Positions 49,606 to 62,358 of a stretch of 64,000 nucleotides of DNA are shown here, piece by piece (the first letter of the stretch is position 1; each line of letters starts with the position of its first letter). The stretch is from Schistocephalus solidus. Taxonomy: Eukaryota; Platyhelminthes; Cestoda; Diphyllobothriidea; Diphyllobothriidae. Under the pieces are notes generated by a model that saw only the letters and a program-made list of their open reading frames with translations, made no database searches and was not told the origin of the DNA. The DNA is taken from NCBI GenBank assembly GCA_017591395.1, contig WEDG01005155.1:1-64000 (forward strand), written 5' to 3'. A program made the translations under genes and the position numbers.

Positions 49606-51900
49606 CACCTTTTCTCATGTCCTACCTAGGCGACCATACAAGTCATCCCTACTCTGAATCTATTCTCAGAAGTACCTGGTGCTTCCATTTTCTTTTGATT
49701 CAGCAGAAGTTGTTTGTGAGGAAGGGCATCTTCTCAGCCATTTGCGACTACTAAGATTGCGTAAGTCGGCGCAGATGAACACTTTCATAATTGGATATAT
49801 GGACGATTAAATGAAAGTACTATTTTGGACAAAAGGACCAGAAAAGAGATGTGAATGGTGGGATGGGTCATCATGTTGAGGCTAGTCAGCCTTCGTGACG
49901 CGCCGTCTACCGAGCTGATTATGTACACGCTGGCCCTCACAGACTTACTCAACTCCAAATCCGAGTTTTTGAAAAATTAATCACGATTGCTAGCACTATT
50001 GCATCCACTTTCCCTAATATTGACATGAGCATCCTTTGGCATTGAGCGGTAAATAAAAAAGGGTGGGAAGATGAGGGTCACGAGATTCTCGCATTGCTCT
50101 CAACCTATTCCTATTCACATTTCAAGGTTTTGAACATGAGTGGTTTTTTACTGACAAAGACGGTAACAGTGAATGCCTAGTTTTGACTTATTTGCCATTA
50201 TTAGTCGGTAAAAGCCCAATGAAGGAATGCAAACCCGGGATTTGGCCTCCGAGCCAGTTGATCCTGGAGCAAGATACAACCCTGCACTAACGAGTTCGCG
50301 TCATGTCAGTTGATCTCGGTAATGTTGTACATGTACTATATCATTAAATGTTAACCGAAATGATAGACATTGGTTTTAAAGAAAAATGATTATATAAACA
50401 GAGTTGCAATATTTATTGCATGAAACATAATCCCAAGGTATTTTAGTCACGTCAAAACGCCGGCATTTGAACAAGTTTATTTCCAATCGCCTTTAAAAAC
50501 TGTCATCTGTAAAAAATAAACACTTAATTAGGATGAAATTTTCCATTGATTTTGCATGCACTTATAAATTCAAATATATTTTGTAGGATTAAATATAAAT
50601 TTAAGAGTGTCCTTACACGGAAAACAGTTTTGAGTACCAGCCAGTTGGATTCAAAATTATTCAGAAATTTAGCAAGTTTTTCCCAAATAAGAGACGGCCT
50701 TTCTTCAAGTACAAGAAGAGGTTATTTGGTGCCAAATGGGTACGTGACAAATATATTTTCTTTCATGCGTTATACAAAACACATTTGAATTTCTGAGGAA
50801 ATCAAAAACCCTAATCTAAAAGTAATTACTACTTATATAGTCATCTTTTACATATGGTAGTTTTTGCAGGCGGCCGGAAAACATTTGGTTCAAGTGCCGG
50901 CGTTCTGACGTGAGAGAACTATCTCGGGATTATATTGCACGATAATTCATAGTACAAATTAATTTGAGTAATCTTTTCTTATTGAAAATACATTTTAGAA
51001 TTTCGGTTATCATTTAAAGCGATAGCACATAGACTGTTTGTAGCGAAACGAAAGTGACACGCACCGAACAACCCTAGCTGCAGGATGGAAAGGAATATTC
51101 ACACTTTGCCTTGGAACTGAAGGTTTAAAGTCCATTCAGGTCGTTCCATGACCATTAGCAGTCAATAATTAAGAAATCGTAGAAAGTTTACACACGTCTG
51201 TGGAGTCTATCACAGAGTAAGGTTTCTGCATGCCTATGGAGCCTTATATGTTCAGTGTTCTTCCAGATTTTACTGCCATAAGTCCGTCAAAGTCATAATG
51301 ATTCTCCGGTCAAGCCAAACATATTGGAATCACATGGTATGAGATAACATCCTGGTGGGGGAGAAGCTATTACGGGAAGTTTAAGTTGGTCTACATTACT
51401 TTACCAGCTGTGGTGGTTTTAGAGCGTCAATATCTTCTTTTTATGTCAAGTTAAAATTTTATGTACCCTCCCCCGAGCGCACCATGGATGTGTAATGGCC
51501 GCTGGTAAAAGCGCAAACTAGTTACCCATGCTTAAAACTAAGTAGAAACCTGGATTTGTGACAAAGGGAGGAAAGCGTAGCAAACAGAAGACAAGTCGAT
51601 CACTGGAAAAGTAACTATAGACATCAAGGTTTTCAGATCCCAGAAGAAACGCAAAATCAATGACAACAGCATATATGCAGTCTTCGAACGTTCTTATTGG
51701 GCTTGGCCTACGCAGGTCCGTCAGTTTCATGGGTACAGGGTGGCTCCATAGAGCAGAGCGTGGTGTGCAGAGGGCCTGTTGACTTGCCGGGTTGCGAATT
51801 CGCTATCCGGAATTTAGGACTCCAGCAAACGCTGACTTGATTTGTTACCGGTCCACGTCGTCATTCATTTGCCCGCGAAGTCGCACTCATAGGAAAGTAT
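49606..51900. other. intronic DNA, no feature seen
   Basis: About 2.3 kb, AT-rich, with frames below 85 codons and no recognisable motif. Confidence 0.45.
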
Positions 51901-51901
51901 T

Positions 51902-51921
51902 GAGGAGGAGGAGGAGGAGAA
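51902..51921. repeat. (GAG)n microsatellite
   Basis: About six GAG/GGA trinucleotides next to the inverted hammerhead-type repeat. Confidence 0.85.
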
Positions 51922-51930
51922 GATTTGATC

Positions 51931-52005
51931 GCTGGAACAAGACGTTTGGTGACCTGACGTTTCGGATTCTCACTCGCACTCAGCATGGGAGACAGTGGCA
52001 GATGA
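51931..52005 (-). repeat. Penelope-type terminal repeat, left inverted arm, decayed hammerhead
   Basis: The + strand has GCTGGAACAAGACGTTTGG, then CTGACGTTTCGGATTCTCAC. It is related to 36290-36400 and inverted relative to 52723-52794. The GAAAC and GTC parts remain; the CTGATGA part is lost. Confidence 0.65.
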
Positions 52006-52271
52006 GGGTGATATGGGTACAAACTGCGCAGTATTCATAGTACGTAATGGCCGCGTGGTCCCATGTGTACTACATTTAGCAGTTCTTACGATCACCTCGG
52101 GGGGTTGTAATCGGTGCAACGATGGCTTGGCTGTCCGCGTCCGAGTCGTAAATGGCCATGATTTCATCATCTATGCTGGCGTGATAATTATCCGGCAATT
52201 TTGCTCATGGTCTTTGGAGGTGTTGGTCGTCCGTGCCCTCCCCACGCGACTCATTCCCCTGCTCAGACGAT

Positions 52272-52367
52272 GCCTCAGAACATCTTGTGTCTCTATCTTG
52301 TGTCTCTATCTTGTCTCTATCTTGTCTATCTATCTATCTATCTATCTTGTCTATCTGTCTATCTATC

Positions 52368-52400
<33 letters not shown>

Positions 52401-52532
52401 ACTATCTTGTCTATCTATCTATCTATCTATCTATCTATCATCTATCTATCTATCTCTCTTGTATATCTATCTATCATCTATCTATCTATCTATCTATCTA
52501 TCATCTATCTATCTATCTATCTATATATCTTG

Positions 52533-52564
<32 letters not shown>

Positions 52565-52722
52565 GTGTCTCTAGCTTGTCTTTATCTTGTGTCTCTTGTC
52601 TCTATCTTGTGTCTATCTTGTGTCTTGTGTCTCAGAACATCTTGTGTCTCTATCTTGTCTTTATTTTGTGTCTCTTGTCTCTATCTTGTGTCTCTTGTGT
52701 CTCAGAACATCTTGTGTCTCTA
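52272..52722. repeat. TATC microsatellite inside a TTGTGTCTC minisatellite
   Basis: 52325-52565 is (CTAT)n with TCTTGTC interruptions at intervals. Both sides consist of TCTTGTGTCTCTA-like units including CAGAACATCTTGTGTC repeated at 52266, 52633 and 52703. The long Ile/Tyr/Leu/Ser frames are artefacts. Confidence 0.95.
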
Positions 52723-52794
52723 TCTGCCATTGTCTCTGAGGCTGAATTCGAGTTAGAATCCGAAACTTCAGGCCAATAAAGTTCTTGTTCCAGC
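52723..52794 (+). repeat. Penelope-type terminal repeat, right inverted arm, decayed hammerhead
   Basis: Reads GAATTCGAGTTAGAATCCGA, AACTTCAGGC, then TTCTTGTTCCAGC, the inverted partner of 51931-52005. CGAAAC is kept; GTC has become TTC. Confidence 0.65.
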
Positions 52795-54109
52795 ATGTTC
52801 TCCTGAACTGCTTCATGGAAGTCGCCTGTTCGCTTCTAAGACCAAGATCTTTTGGCAATGTGTCACCCCGCCGAATTCCCCGTTTGGGTTTGTGTTCTCT
52901 TATGTTGAGTCACCGTGCGATCAGACCCGCATGGACCGTCACACAAAACTGAAGATAACAAATGCCACGAGATTGTTCATCTGCGTTCAGGGCGTCATTC
53001 CTCGTTTTCACTTCGAATGTCCCTTCCACTTATGGACTTCCGCACGGGTTTGTAGGTGTAAACGAGTACAACAATTTTTTCGGTGCTCGGCTCATCATCT
53101 TCCGGTCAGCAAGAACGTACGACTTGCAGTTTTGCCTGTGCTTGTGAAAAAAGCAATTCTTGTACACCAGGAATGCGCTAGAGCCCATACCGTTGCCTGG
53201 GGAATGAGTCGGATCCGAAATTGCAGGTCGGAGTTCGTTCATAAACATAATGGAGATCTGATCCTCCCACACAAGGCGATAGTAGTGCCCAGGACCCTGG
53301 AGACACCATTACGTGTACGGCAACCTGAGAATTATGAGGAGGTGAGGGACGATGCACTCGGAACAGCTGGAATCCTTCTTTCCTTAGAGTCAAGGAAATG
53401 CTGCGAAACTACAAAGAACGTTCTAGAAGATAAAATGGAAGGGCCTGTATGTTTTCGAAATTCAATCATAACTTCGCCTTCCATTCACCCCTTGCTCCCA
53501 AAAACATTTTCCTCTTTATCGTAAACAATTGCTTATTTGGCCAATTAAATTTTCTGTCTGATTAATGAAGTTGTCGAGTGACAGCACCCACGCGCTATTG
53601 AGAAAAAGGAAAATCTGTATTTTTTCTTGAGCAATTTCTCTGGAGTCAAAATGTAAACTCACACTTCAAATTTTACGTAGCTTCAGTGCAAGTCGTCTCC
53701 AATTCTCGATGTGCAGTATTAAAAGAAAAGTTTACGAAATCTCAGAATATGTGTGCCTTTCTTTCGCCAGACATTGAAAAATTACAGATCCTGAACTTAA
53801 ATCTGTTCCCCCTTTCCCCACAGCATCCTTGCTCTCTCTCTCAATTCGCAGCCCGATATCCTGACCTCATGTTTACAGTTCAAGGGTTTTATAGTCAAAC
53901 ATTAAATGCACATGCGTTGCGTACAGTTAACGTACCACCTGCACTTGAATTTTTTCTTTTCTGTCGATCTACCTGGCCGCAATTCCAAATTGACGAGTTA
54001 TCAAGCATATCCTGAGCAAATTGCTAGATTTCGCCCAACTTCCAAGTGTAGCCTCCACAGTTGGCCTCCTGGTTCAACTAACAGTACCGTGAGGGTTTTT
54101 CCCCGCTTA
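52795..54109. other. intronic DNA, unclassified
   Basis: Contains one of the longest open frames of the window (52892-53524, 210 codons) and another at 53686-54015. Neither shows a domain, signal or repeat that I recognise. A frame of this length is expected by chance in 64 kb read in six frames. Confidence 0.4.
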
Positions 54110-54335
54110 TCGGCATCGTTGATGACCTGAACTGCAGCGCCAGGTCCACGATGTGCTCCGGGACGTAGGGACGGTGATTTACGCCTGAATTAGTATATAG
54201 TGACAGTATACTTGCACAGCATCTACCGCACTCCCTCCTCACTCACCCGTATGGGTCAGAACCAAGAGGGCCGGAGTTGGGATCAGGCACAGGTGGCTGG
54301 TACAGCGTGAGTCTGCACCTACGCGTGCCAACACA
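54110..54335 (+). repeat. dispersed repeat, copy 3 of the four-copy family
   Basis: Best preserved copy: CCACGATGTGCTCCGGGACG, TATAGTGACAGTATACTTGC, ACAGCATCTACCGCACTC, GGAGTTGGGATCAGG, then CTACGCGTGCCAACACACC. Confidence 0.65.
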
Positions 54336-55059
54336 CCCCATGTGTGGCATTTGCTATTGGTGCGCATGCTCAATAACACATGTCGTACCCTGATTGGGCC
54401 CCCGTGTTGGTCCAGCGCATCAACCACATGGCCCCTTTTGTGGCGGGGAGCGTCCCAAATAACGCTTCACGATGGCCTGTTTTTACGTGTGCCGGCAACT
54501 CCCTCACTGCTTCATTCTTCTTCCTACCCCCAAAATCAGCTATTGTCTCTACAGGCCTGAGTCTATTAGATATTACTAACGGAGGGTGGGTGGGTGGGGA
54601 AGCGTTCAAATTCTAGAACACGGCTTAGAAAGAAGAGGGTTTATTAGCGCCAGTCAGTAATTGAGCTGCGGCTGATTGGGTAGCCCGCGTTGACATGCCA
54701 CTCCTGTCTGAATTTTCCAGCTATCTTCTAGGGTTCAATACTATTTTGGTTTCTGTTGAGTTGAGAATTCCGGTTGGCTTCGCGTCCTGATTCTCTGTTG
54801 TAGCAATCTGAGGGCAATCAGGTTTACGTATAGGTGGCCATTTCAATAATAATTGTTGAAGTCCTCATAGGAATGATAGAAAGATTTGACAAATGGCCTA
54901 CGGCATCATTTTTGGGAAAAATAATTAAACTTTGAATGGTAAATCACTACTGCGTTTTTCAAGTGGGCAAACCGACACGTCGGTAAGCAGTATCCTGAGC
55001 ATGAAGATGAGTTTTTGTCCATCAAACACAAACCCTCCAACTAAAACGAGACCAAAGTT
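54336..55059. other. intronic DNA, no feature seen
   Basis: No recognisable gene or repeat. Confidence 0.45.
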
Positions 55060-55235
55060 TACCCTCAGCATAATAATGACCCTAACCCCAACTCTTACCT
55101 TTAACCTAAATGTAACCCTAAGCCTTATCTTAATCCTAAAGATAATTTCCCTGCAATTAAGTGCAAAGCCACATGTATTTTGGACGGTTTATTTTCCCCT
55201 GTCCTCTTTAGGTGGCCACACAAGCATACTTACTT
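55060..55235 (+). repeat. telomere-like degenerate repeat with conserved flank
   Basis: AACCTAAATGTAACCCTAAG-type units lead into AATTTCCCTGCAATTAAGTG, CAAAGCCACATGTATTTTGG and GGTGGCCACACAAGC. Confidence 0.7.
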
Positions 55236-56939
55236 AATATTGTTGTAGGCCCCGGGACAACATGCTAGCAATTGAATTTTAGGAGTACGTGTGTTGGAAA
55301 AAATATTTTCCGTTTAAGTTTCCCTGTGTCCTGTCGGAAAACTTGTGACGAGCTGAGGTATAATGCCTTCCTGAAGATCTAAATAAGGCCAAAAGCAGAG
55401 TTAACTGCCTTTTGCAGTGTGGAACCAAGAGCCAACAACGGCTGAGCTCGTGTCGCGTTGACGGTTGAATATGACAGTGGTGCCCATTGATTGGCCAATT
55501 CTCGGAGTTGTTCCGTTAAGAATCACGCACTGGCCTCGAATCGACTTCTGATGGGACGAGTTTATGCCTGTATGGATCGAAAAAACTTGAGGTTTGGTAC
55601 CGTCAGGGCGTCAAACCCTGCCTAGTGTTTCTTGGCCTGTTGGTTTACTGGAGTCATTCCAGCATAAACTCCGGCGGAATGTGTGAATTTGGTTTTATCG
55701 AACGTACTTGTGCGAATACACCTAACTGTGGGAAGACAAAAACTAATTTTGTTTCATAGCGACGACGTATGTGTTTTATTGGGATAGAGAGGGGTGAACA
55801 ATGGATGAATTCAGGAGACTGCAGGAGAAGGAAGGTGTCTTGAGAAGATAACAAACGGGAAGTGAGTCATTCAATACAAAATGCACTTGGCGACTGGGAA
55901 CGAAGAAGCGAGTAGGCGAGGGAGGGAGTGTGTGGGAGAGTTCAGGTATCGCCCTGTATCTGAAGATCCGATGACATTCTCGTTGGATATAAAATTAAAA
56001 CTCACGCTCCCACAGAAAAGCTAATGTAGTAGAAGAAAGCCCTACTAGGATGAGAAAATACTAGTCATTTCCGGGTGGTTTATGGTCGACAAGCAACCAT
56101 CTAGCATTCCCTGGCGGGACGCCCTGGAATTTTGGTGTGAACCGGATTGCTAACGTGCGTAAGAACAATGCGTGGGCTTGTAGTTGCTCACTTACCGTAC
56201 TCAGCAGCACCGCTTACCTAAATTGCCTGTGGTCCGCATAGCATGGGTTGCAAGCACCACATACTCGCAAGACTCAAAGTCTGGCTTGCGACGCCGTGAC
56301 GCTGATCGATATTCCTCTCTTCACGGATTAGCAGCAGCTGGACGACGTTCGGGCACATGCATGTCAGCGGAGAGAATGTTGGTTACAACTGCTTAATTTC
56401 GGGTGTATAAACTATCTGACTCACTAAAGGCTTATCTATTAACTGCCTACACTGTCCTTTGATTTGGAATCATTTAATCTGTCAACCATTGTACTTCGAC
56501 TTTTTTATCACTTCCACCTTGCCTGCTGTCTATACGCACATTACTTGGGATAAATATTGATTTTAATACGCAGATGATAAGTATTCGATAACTCTGTTCT
56601 TGTGAAGGATTATGTTGCAAGCATTCGTTTTTTCCTCCTTTAGTCGCTGAAGTATGCAGTAGATTCAAGCCGGATTTCTCTGCTGGTACAAAGCTGAATG
56701 GACACGGTCAAAAAACGTCAATAAGATTTGCCTAGATTCATTAGTAATCAGCCTAACTAAGACTATTAGGGCCACTAGATAGGGCCAAAGTCTAAGAACA
56801 GGCTTGTGCCAATGGCATTGCTCTATCCGGAAATTCTCTCGGCAGGGTACCTTGTATGATCGTCTAAACAGGACACGGGGATATGAACCGTCCCGCCCAC
56901 TTAAAATGGCTGGTGTTGCGATAGGGTAAATACTCCCTT
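55236..56939. other. intronic DNA, no clear feature
   Basis: About 1.7 kb. The block GCGTGGGCTTGTAGTTGCTC near 56170 resembles GCGGGCGTTTAGTTGCTC near 46855, hinting at one more dispersed repeat. Confidence 0.45.
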
Positions 56940-57225
56940 GTCTTAACGCTAACAATAACGCTAACCCGTCACCGTAAGCTTAACCCTAGTCCTAACCGAA
57001 ACCTAAACCCTACGGTTAACACGAACCCGAACCTTAACCCTTAGGGTAATCTTGACCCTAACCCCAACTGTGAGCTTAACCCCAAGAGTAAACCGGACCT
57101 TAAATGTAACAGTTACCCTCACCTTGATTCTTAAAATAATTTCCGGGGAATTGGCGCAAAGCTACTCTTATTGTGATTTGTTCACTTTTCCGTGTCCGGT
57201 TTAGGCGTCCGTAAAAGGCATCCTT
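56940..57225 (+). repeat. telomere-like degenerate repeat with conserved flank
   Basis: The longest example: about 180 bp of CCCTAA-like units in mixed phase (CTAACCGAAACCTAAACCC, CCTTAACCCTTAGGG, CTTGACCCTAACCCC), then AATAATTTCCGGGGAATTGG and CGCAAAGCTACTC. Confidence 0.7.
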
Positions 57226-59259
57226 ATCAAACGCCATTCCAGTCCGAGTTCATCACTTTTCGGACACTTTGATCCTTAAAAATGTGTGAACAATCAGGAC
57301 ACAGAAGGGAGCTGTCTGCAATGCAGGCCCAACGCCATCTTGTACTCACATCGATATCACATTCAAAGCGGAATTTGGTCGGGTGTATATATCTTTGTGC
57401 GGCGACTGAATAACTGGTGATAGGAGCTTCAGTCAACAAAGTTCAAGTCCGCTGTTCTTGCCCACACTGCAGTCGCACATTTAATTACCGTATGGGCTTA
57501 TTTGACAGTCCACCCGTATTTGAAAAATGCCATAAAAAGTCCCTATTTACTCATTCATTCGTTCATAAAATAGCTCTGAATTCCATTGAACCAAAGTACA
57601 CAGAAGTGGACGGCACGCCATGTATATATATGTTTGTCTGTGGCATGTCTTTATCAGAGGCTCACGTCACCTCAGCCACTGCGCCCAATGTGCCATCAAG
57701 TGACCAACAGGCTAGGACAGACCACCGCTGTATGGCAGAGGGGAAAGGAGAGAGGAGCCATGTCAATTGCTATCACTTTGCTCTAGGAGCCGTGACATAA
57801 AATTTTGTTGGCTATAAAGACAATGTTGTCATCCTTAAAATCTAGGGTCGGTTCGAAGGTAAGAAAACAATGCGTTCTTCTTAATGTAGATTCTATAGCA
57901 TCTTCTGCTTGCGTGAGATTTTAGTCCACGTCAGATGGCGGTGCTCCATAGGTTTGGCTCGAGCAAATAACACTGTATGATTGAGTGAAGTCGATCCATC
58001 TGGGGCCTAGCCCTGAATTTCCTTCTATTGAAGAATTAGTTTTGCTTCCAAGCTCACATGGCATTGCAATAGTTGGGGATTGGAAGATAACCGACCGCGA
58101 AGCTTACCAACGAGAGAACTCCGTCCTTACCGTGATTGAGGGCTAGGTCGAAATGAACGATTCCTAATTTCGCCAAAGACACCGTAGTTTAGGGTAAAAG
58201 GTTTTGAAAAACTGAGGACAAATGAGCCGAAAAGCAATCATAATTGCAAGATTTTAATGCTGAAAAAGTCATTTAACACAGAGGAATTGCCTGACGATGA
58301 AAAAGGTATACCAGGTATGTGATGTATCAGTCAAGTTAAAGGTGGCTACCAGTGAGCCGAATTATTTTTCAATGCTAAAACTTCAAGTTGCTCTCCTTTA
58401 TCTAGGCGTTACATGTCTGTCAAACCCGAACTTCGGCGCTGAATACCGGAAATTTGCCATTCTCTTATTAGTGATGTCAAAACTATATAAGATTTTTAAC
58501 ATTGCTCCCAAGTAAAGAGCCGGTTAAGATTACTGCTTTCTTAATGCCCACAGATTACTAAATAGAACACTCAGAGTACTCCTCCTTTATGAAAAAGCAT
58601 TATAATGACTGCAACAAACACCTGAATTTGGTGTTTGGAATTTAGTGAAATTCGTTAAAGAATCTTCCGCCGTTCGGTTGCGGTACAAGACTTGCAGATG
58701 TATTAATCGTCAGAGTCCATCTTTTTCGTTCATTTTAAACTCGCTGCCAGCCTAAATTGGACCGTATTTTAAGTTAAAATTCTGGGTTCTTGTTTCGACC
58801 TTGTAATCAACACCATACCGAAGGGAATTAGCAGACAGAAAGGGATAAGAGTTAGCCCACCTTTTTGACGTCAGTACTGCTGTTCAAATTCGCGCTCGAT
58901 CAACCACTGCCGATCTGCACTGCGTGCATGTCGACCGGAACCATACGCTTGCCACCTTAGATCCATGGAAATGCACTTAATAATCCCTCACTTGAAGTCC
59001 CCTCAACCGGATAAGGGGAAACACTGATCAGCTGACACCTTTCTACGGGTGGTAGCGCTTCCTGTGGCCTAATTTTTACCTCTTTTTCTCCTCCCAAAAT
59101 GGAAGATGTGGACGGACTAAACCGCTGACATAATGGCCTCTACTCCATATTAGTTTGCTACCAGGAGGCAAATCCTGTCAAAAAATTGATTAGAACGTAC
59201 AGGAATGATACTCGCCCAGTTTCGGATGTATGCCCTACATCAATTGGGCTGTACACTGA
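57226..59259. other. intronic DNA, no feature seen
   Basis: About 2 kb with no recognised gene. A frame at 57417-57800 shows no known domain. Confidence 0.45.
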
Positions 59260-59260
59260 G

Positions 59261-59292
59261 GTGGGGGGGGGGGTGGGGGGAAGGAGGAGGTG
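59261..59292 (+). repeat. G-run with quadruplex potential
   Basis: A run of about 10 G, a T, then 6 G, AAGGAGGAGG. Four or more G-tracts within 32 bases on the + strand, i.e. the non-template strand of the docking-protein gene. Confidence 0.8.
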
Positions 59293-60048
59293 AGTGTTCT
59301 CGTGAAGGCGCAGTTTCAACACACCCCCATTCTGATGTACTCGATTGAGCTCGTTTGGTCGCGGCCAGCCAGCTCCCGCCGGACTGACCTCTCTTTCTTA
59401 GCCCTCCTCCAGCGCCCAGCTCTCTGTCCCTTGTCTGCAGACTGTAGCATTTCCTGCCGAAGCGAAACCTACATAGAAGGCTGCTGCGGTAGGTTGGGCG
59501 GGTGCATTAGTTTGTAGGTGAAAAACGCTGGGTCCCGAGTCGGGGCCCGATAGCTTAGGTGGTTTGGGCGTTGGCTGCACTGAACCTTCCGTTGTGCGTC
59601 CGAATGCTACAAGGACCGCCATGAAGGGTTAATTCGTCCCCAAAAATTTTTACCTCTTTCTACTCAGATTTCTAAAGACGTATTTTTTCCACTTAATTAT
59701 GCGTATGATTTTTCTTACGACTGGTGCTGTGTAACTCCTATTAAGGATATTGATACCGCAACCCTTTGAGGTTCCGTTTCTATGAGCACCAGCCCTATTT
59801 TGCGATCTCAAGGTCAAAGGCTGTTTCCGGAGACCCTATTTTGTTACTCCTTTGGGCATACCCCCCTACTGACTTATACTCTTTTCCCACGGATCTGTCC
59901 ACTCAAGCGCTCTTACAAGTCCCACCTGCATCCTAACCTCGTAACAGACGAAGTGGCATTGGAGTGCACTTCCGCCATGCGATAGCGACTTTCGCTTCCG
60001 GGAACACGCAACACCGTCCACGCGAGGACACAGCACCCTCTGGTGGAC

Positions 60049-60076
60049 AGAGAGAGAGATAGAGAGAGAGAGAGAG
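60049..60076. repeat. (GA)n microsatellite
   Basis: About 13 AG units with one AT interruption. Confidence 0.9.
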
Positions 60077-60689
60077 GTTGGAACTGGATGTCAGGACGCC
60101 GATTTGCTTTTAAACACTAGGTTACACCCTGGGCTAATAAATTTACCGCACGCTTCGCAACGGTCTGCAACATTACGAGCAGTGGCCAAAGCCTACTTTC
60201 TTGAGGTCAAAACAAAGTAATTGTGCTCAGGCATCAGGGATGCGTTCCCCGGCAGTGGAGGGCGGCATAAATCAAAAGCTATGCTCGGCCATTGTATGCA
60301 AATGAAGCGCTGTAGTTGGCTGACTGCATGCTTACTGAACTAGCAGCCACTATTTGGAATTTGCAGTAGTCTAAAATGGCTCTTTTTTATCTATTTTGAA
60401 TTAGCCTAAAGTTCGATTCTAGGTTAAAAACCATCTTTTAAAGACACAGGGTTATTTATTATCCGAGTAAACGTATATTATAACTTTATAACGTTGCCTG
60501 CATAGTTGTCATCCTCCGTCTGCAAGTAAAATCGCGTTCTTTGGCACAGGAGAAGCCAAAAAGAATTTGCCAGGGATTCGGAATATCCCTTTCTTGAAAG
60601 TTAATTCACCTCAACTACTCCTTCCGTCCCAGTTTATTTACCTTTCATACATCCTAAATTCTCTTTGGAAGTGCGTACACCCGATCGGG

Positions 60690-60935
60690 CTACGGGTGCA
60701 TAAAAGCCGGTAATTATGCAGAGGGACCAGTGCCTGCGAGGGCATCCGATTAATCCTCAAGGCACAACGGGACAGACATGAGTCATAATCTAACCGATGA
60801 GCGCATTTCGATCACTTTTAATATTCTGGATCGCAACTGACAGGATGACGGGCCCCAGCGTTGGACTACTTAAACCCTCAATAACTAAAGCATCCGGGTG
60901 GGAATCTCAGGTCCCGCAACCCTAGGATTGGGTGT
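60690..60935 (+). mobile_element. SINE tail followed by SINE type-B head
   Basis: 60725-60785 matches the SINE tail (TGCCTGCGAGGGC, AAGGCACAACGGGACA). 60850-60915 matches the type-B head (AGCGTTGGACTACTTAA, AATCTCAGGTCCCGC) and runs into GGATTGGGTGTC, the start of the body. Tail then head in the same direction repeats the layout of the tandem array. Confidence 0.55.
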
Positions 60936-62358
60936 CATTAGCGGGTGACAGTATTGTCGGTATTACGCATTCTAGAATATGTTTTTTTCACTTTGTAGTT
61001 GGTAAATCGTGGGTCAATTTATTGAACTTGAGTGTGATCTCAAGCTCACAATTTCCTTCATATGTACACAAAATTAACCTGGTGGTTATTGGGAATGTCA
61101 CATTTCCAAAACGAATCAGCTGATCTCACGGGAAAGCACGTGTTAGCGTCCTCGCATCGTGTGGTCAGTATACTCTCGAATCGTCTCGTCATTGTCTGTG
61201 TCTATAGTGCTTCCCTGCAGCCTGATTGGTTTATGTTTCCGAGAAATTGCTTGGCTGTTCTAGCTCTTTTTGGTTAAAGTGAATCGGACAGCATTCTAGC
61301 TTACCCACACGGGGTGATATAAAAACGCAGTTTTTCAGTGAGGCTAACTTACAGGTTTCAGTACACTTTATCGTAGCTAGCTATGTTTTGTTTCTCTGTC
61401 ATGTTGGTGGCTTGGGACAGTAGTCGAATACAAATACGGTTCGTGACAGTGGCTATGGCTGTGACCGAAAACCGACGTTATGCTCCGCCCAAATCTATAG
61501 AAGGGGACCTTGCTCATTCAGCGTTTAGGATTCAGATGCCACAAAATGCCCTCGTAGTAACGAGGGGGATATTTTTTTAGGTTAAATGCCCTATCAGGAA
61601 ACATCTGGATCAACTTGCTGATCAGGACCTTGTCTGTAGAACATTTGGGTCCTTCCCTAATTCACCTTGGTAAATGCTGTTTTTTGTCACTGAAAGTTTT
61701 TCTTGACCTTTCTATAACATTTTGAAACAATACTTTTGACATTAAAAGTACGGAAAAAGTTAGCCCATTTACCACCATACATCCCTCTACAGTTGCAATT
61801 TCGAATTGTGATTTTCCAAATCTAACCAATTTACACAGTTTAGATGGTGGAAAATTTCAAAAAAAGGTCTTATCACACAGAGAACAAGTGAATTGGATAA
61901 GAAAATATTTCCATACAGCCTTCCTTTAGTCTGCCGAAGGTAGAGCAATGGTAGTTGCCCTCAGTTAACTTTCGTCGGGGCGTTGAGTGAAAGTAAGATT
62001 GGTATCAAATGAAGAGGCATATAATTTCGTTATAAGACACGCGTGAATTAAGTTAGCATAACCTCTCCAGAATCGCGGGTTTATAATCCCTTCAATTCAG
62101 TAGATTGAATTTTTTGCCCTTTGTTTTATGTGGGCTAGATACTGTGGATTAGATACTTCCATAGTTTACTCGAGCGGGAATTATATAGGCAGTAGCAAAT
62201 CGCAGGTGTTCAAGTGAAGAGGGAGGCCATAATCGATCGATTCCTCTCAGACTGTAGGAAACCAATTCAATCGGTTATACATCCAAATCCTAAAGGTATC
62301 ACCCACACCGAGCTACAGCGCAAACAGAGTGTTACTGAATGCTTTTATTTCTTCGTAG
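60936..62358. other. intronic DNA up to the PTB acceptor
   Basis: No recognised feature. The last 30 bases form a pyrimidine-rich acceptor region (TTTTATTTCTTCGTAG). Confidence 0.5.

Noticed and set aside
51995..52779. 253-codon frame rich in Ile, Tyr, Leu and Ser
   Set aside because: Most of it reads the TATC/TTGTGTCTC satellite; no splice or domain evidence.
52892..53524. 210-codon frame as a gene
   Set aside because: No recognisable domain. With about 128,000 codon positions in six frames, an open frame of this size is expected by chance.
56940..57120. Chromosome end or true telomere
   Set aside because: Units are degenerate and mixed in phase, lie inside a gene, and share a flank with several other interior copies.
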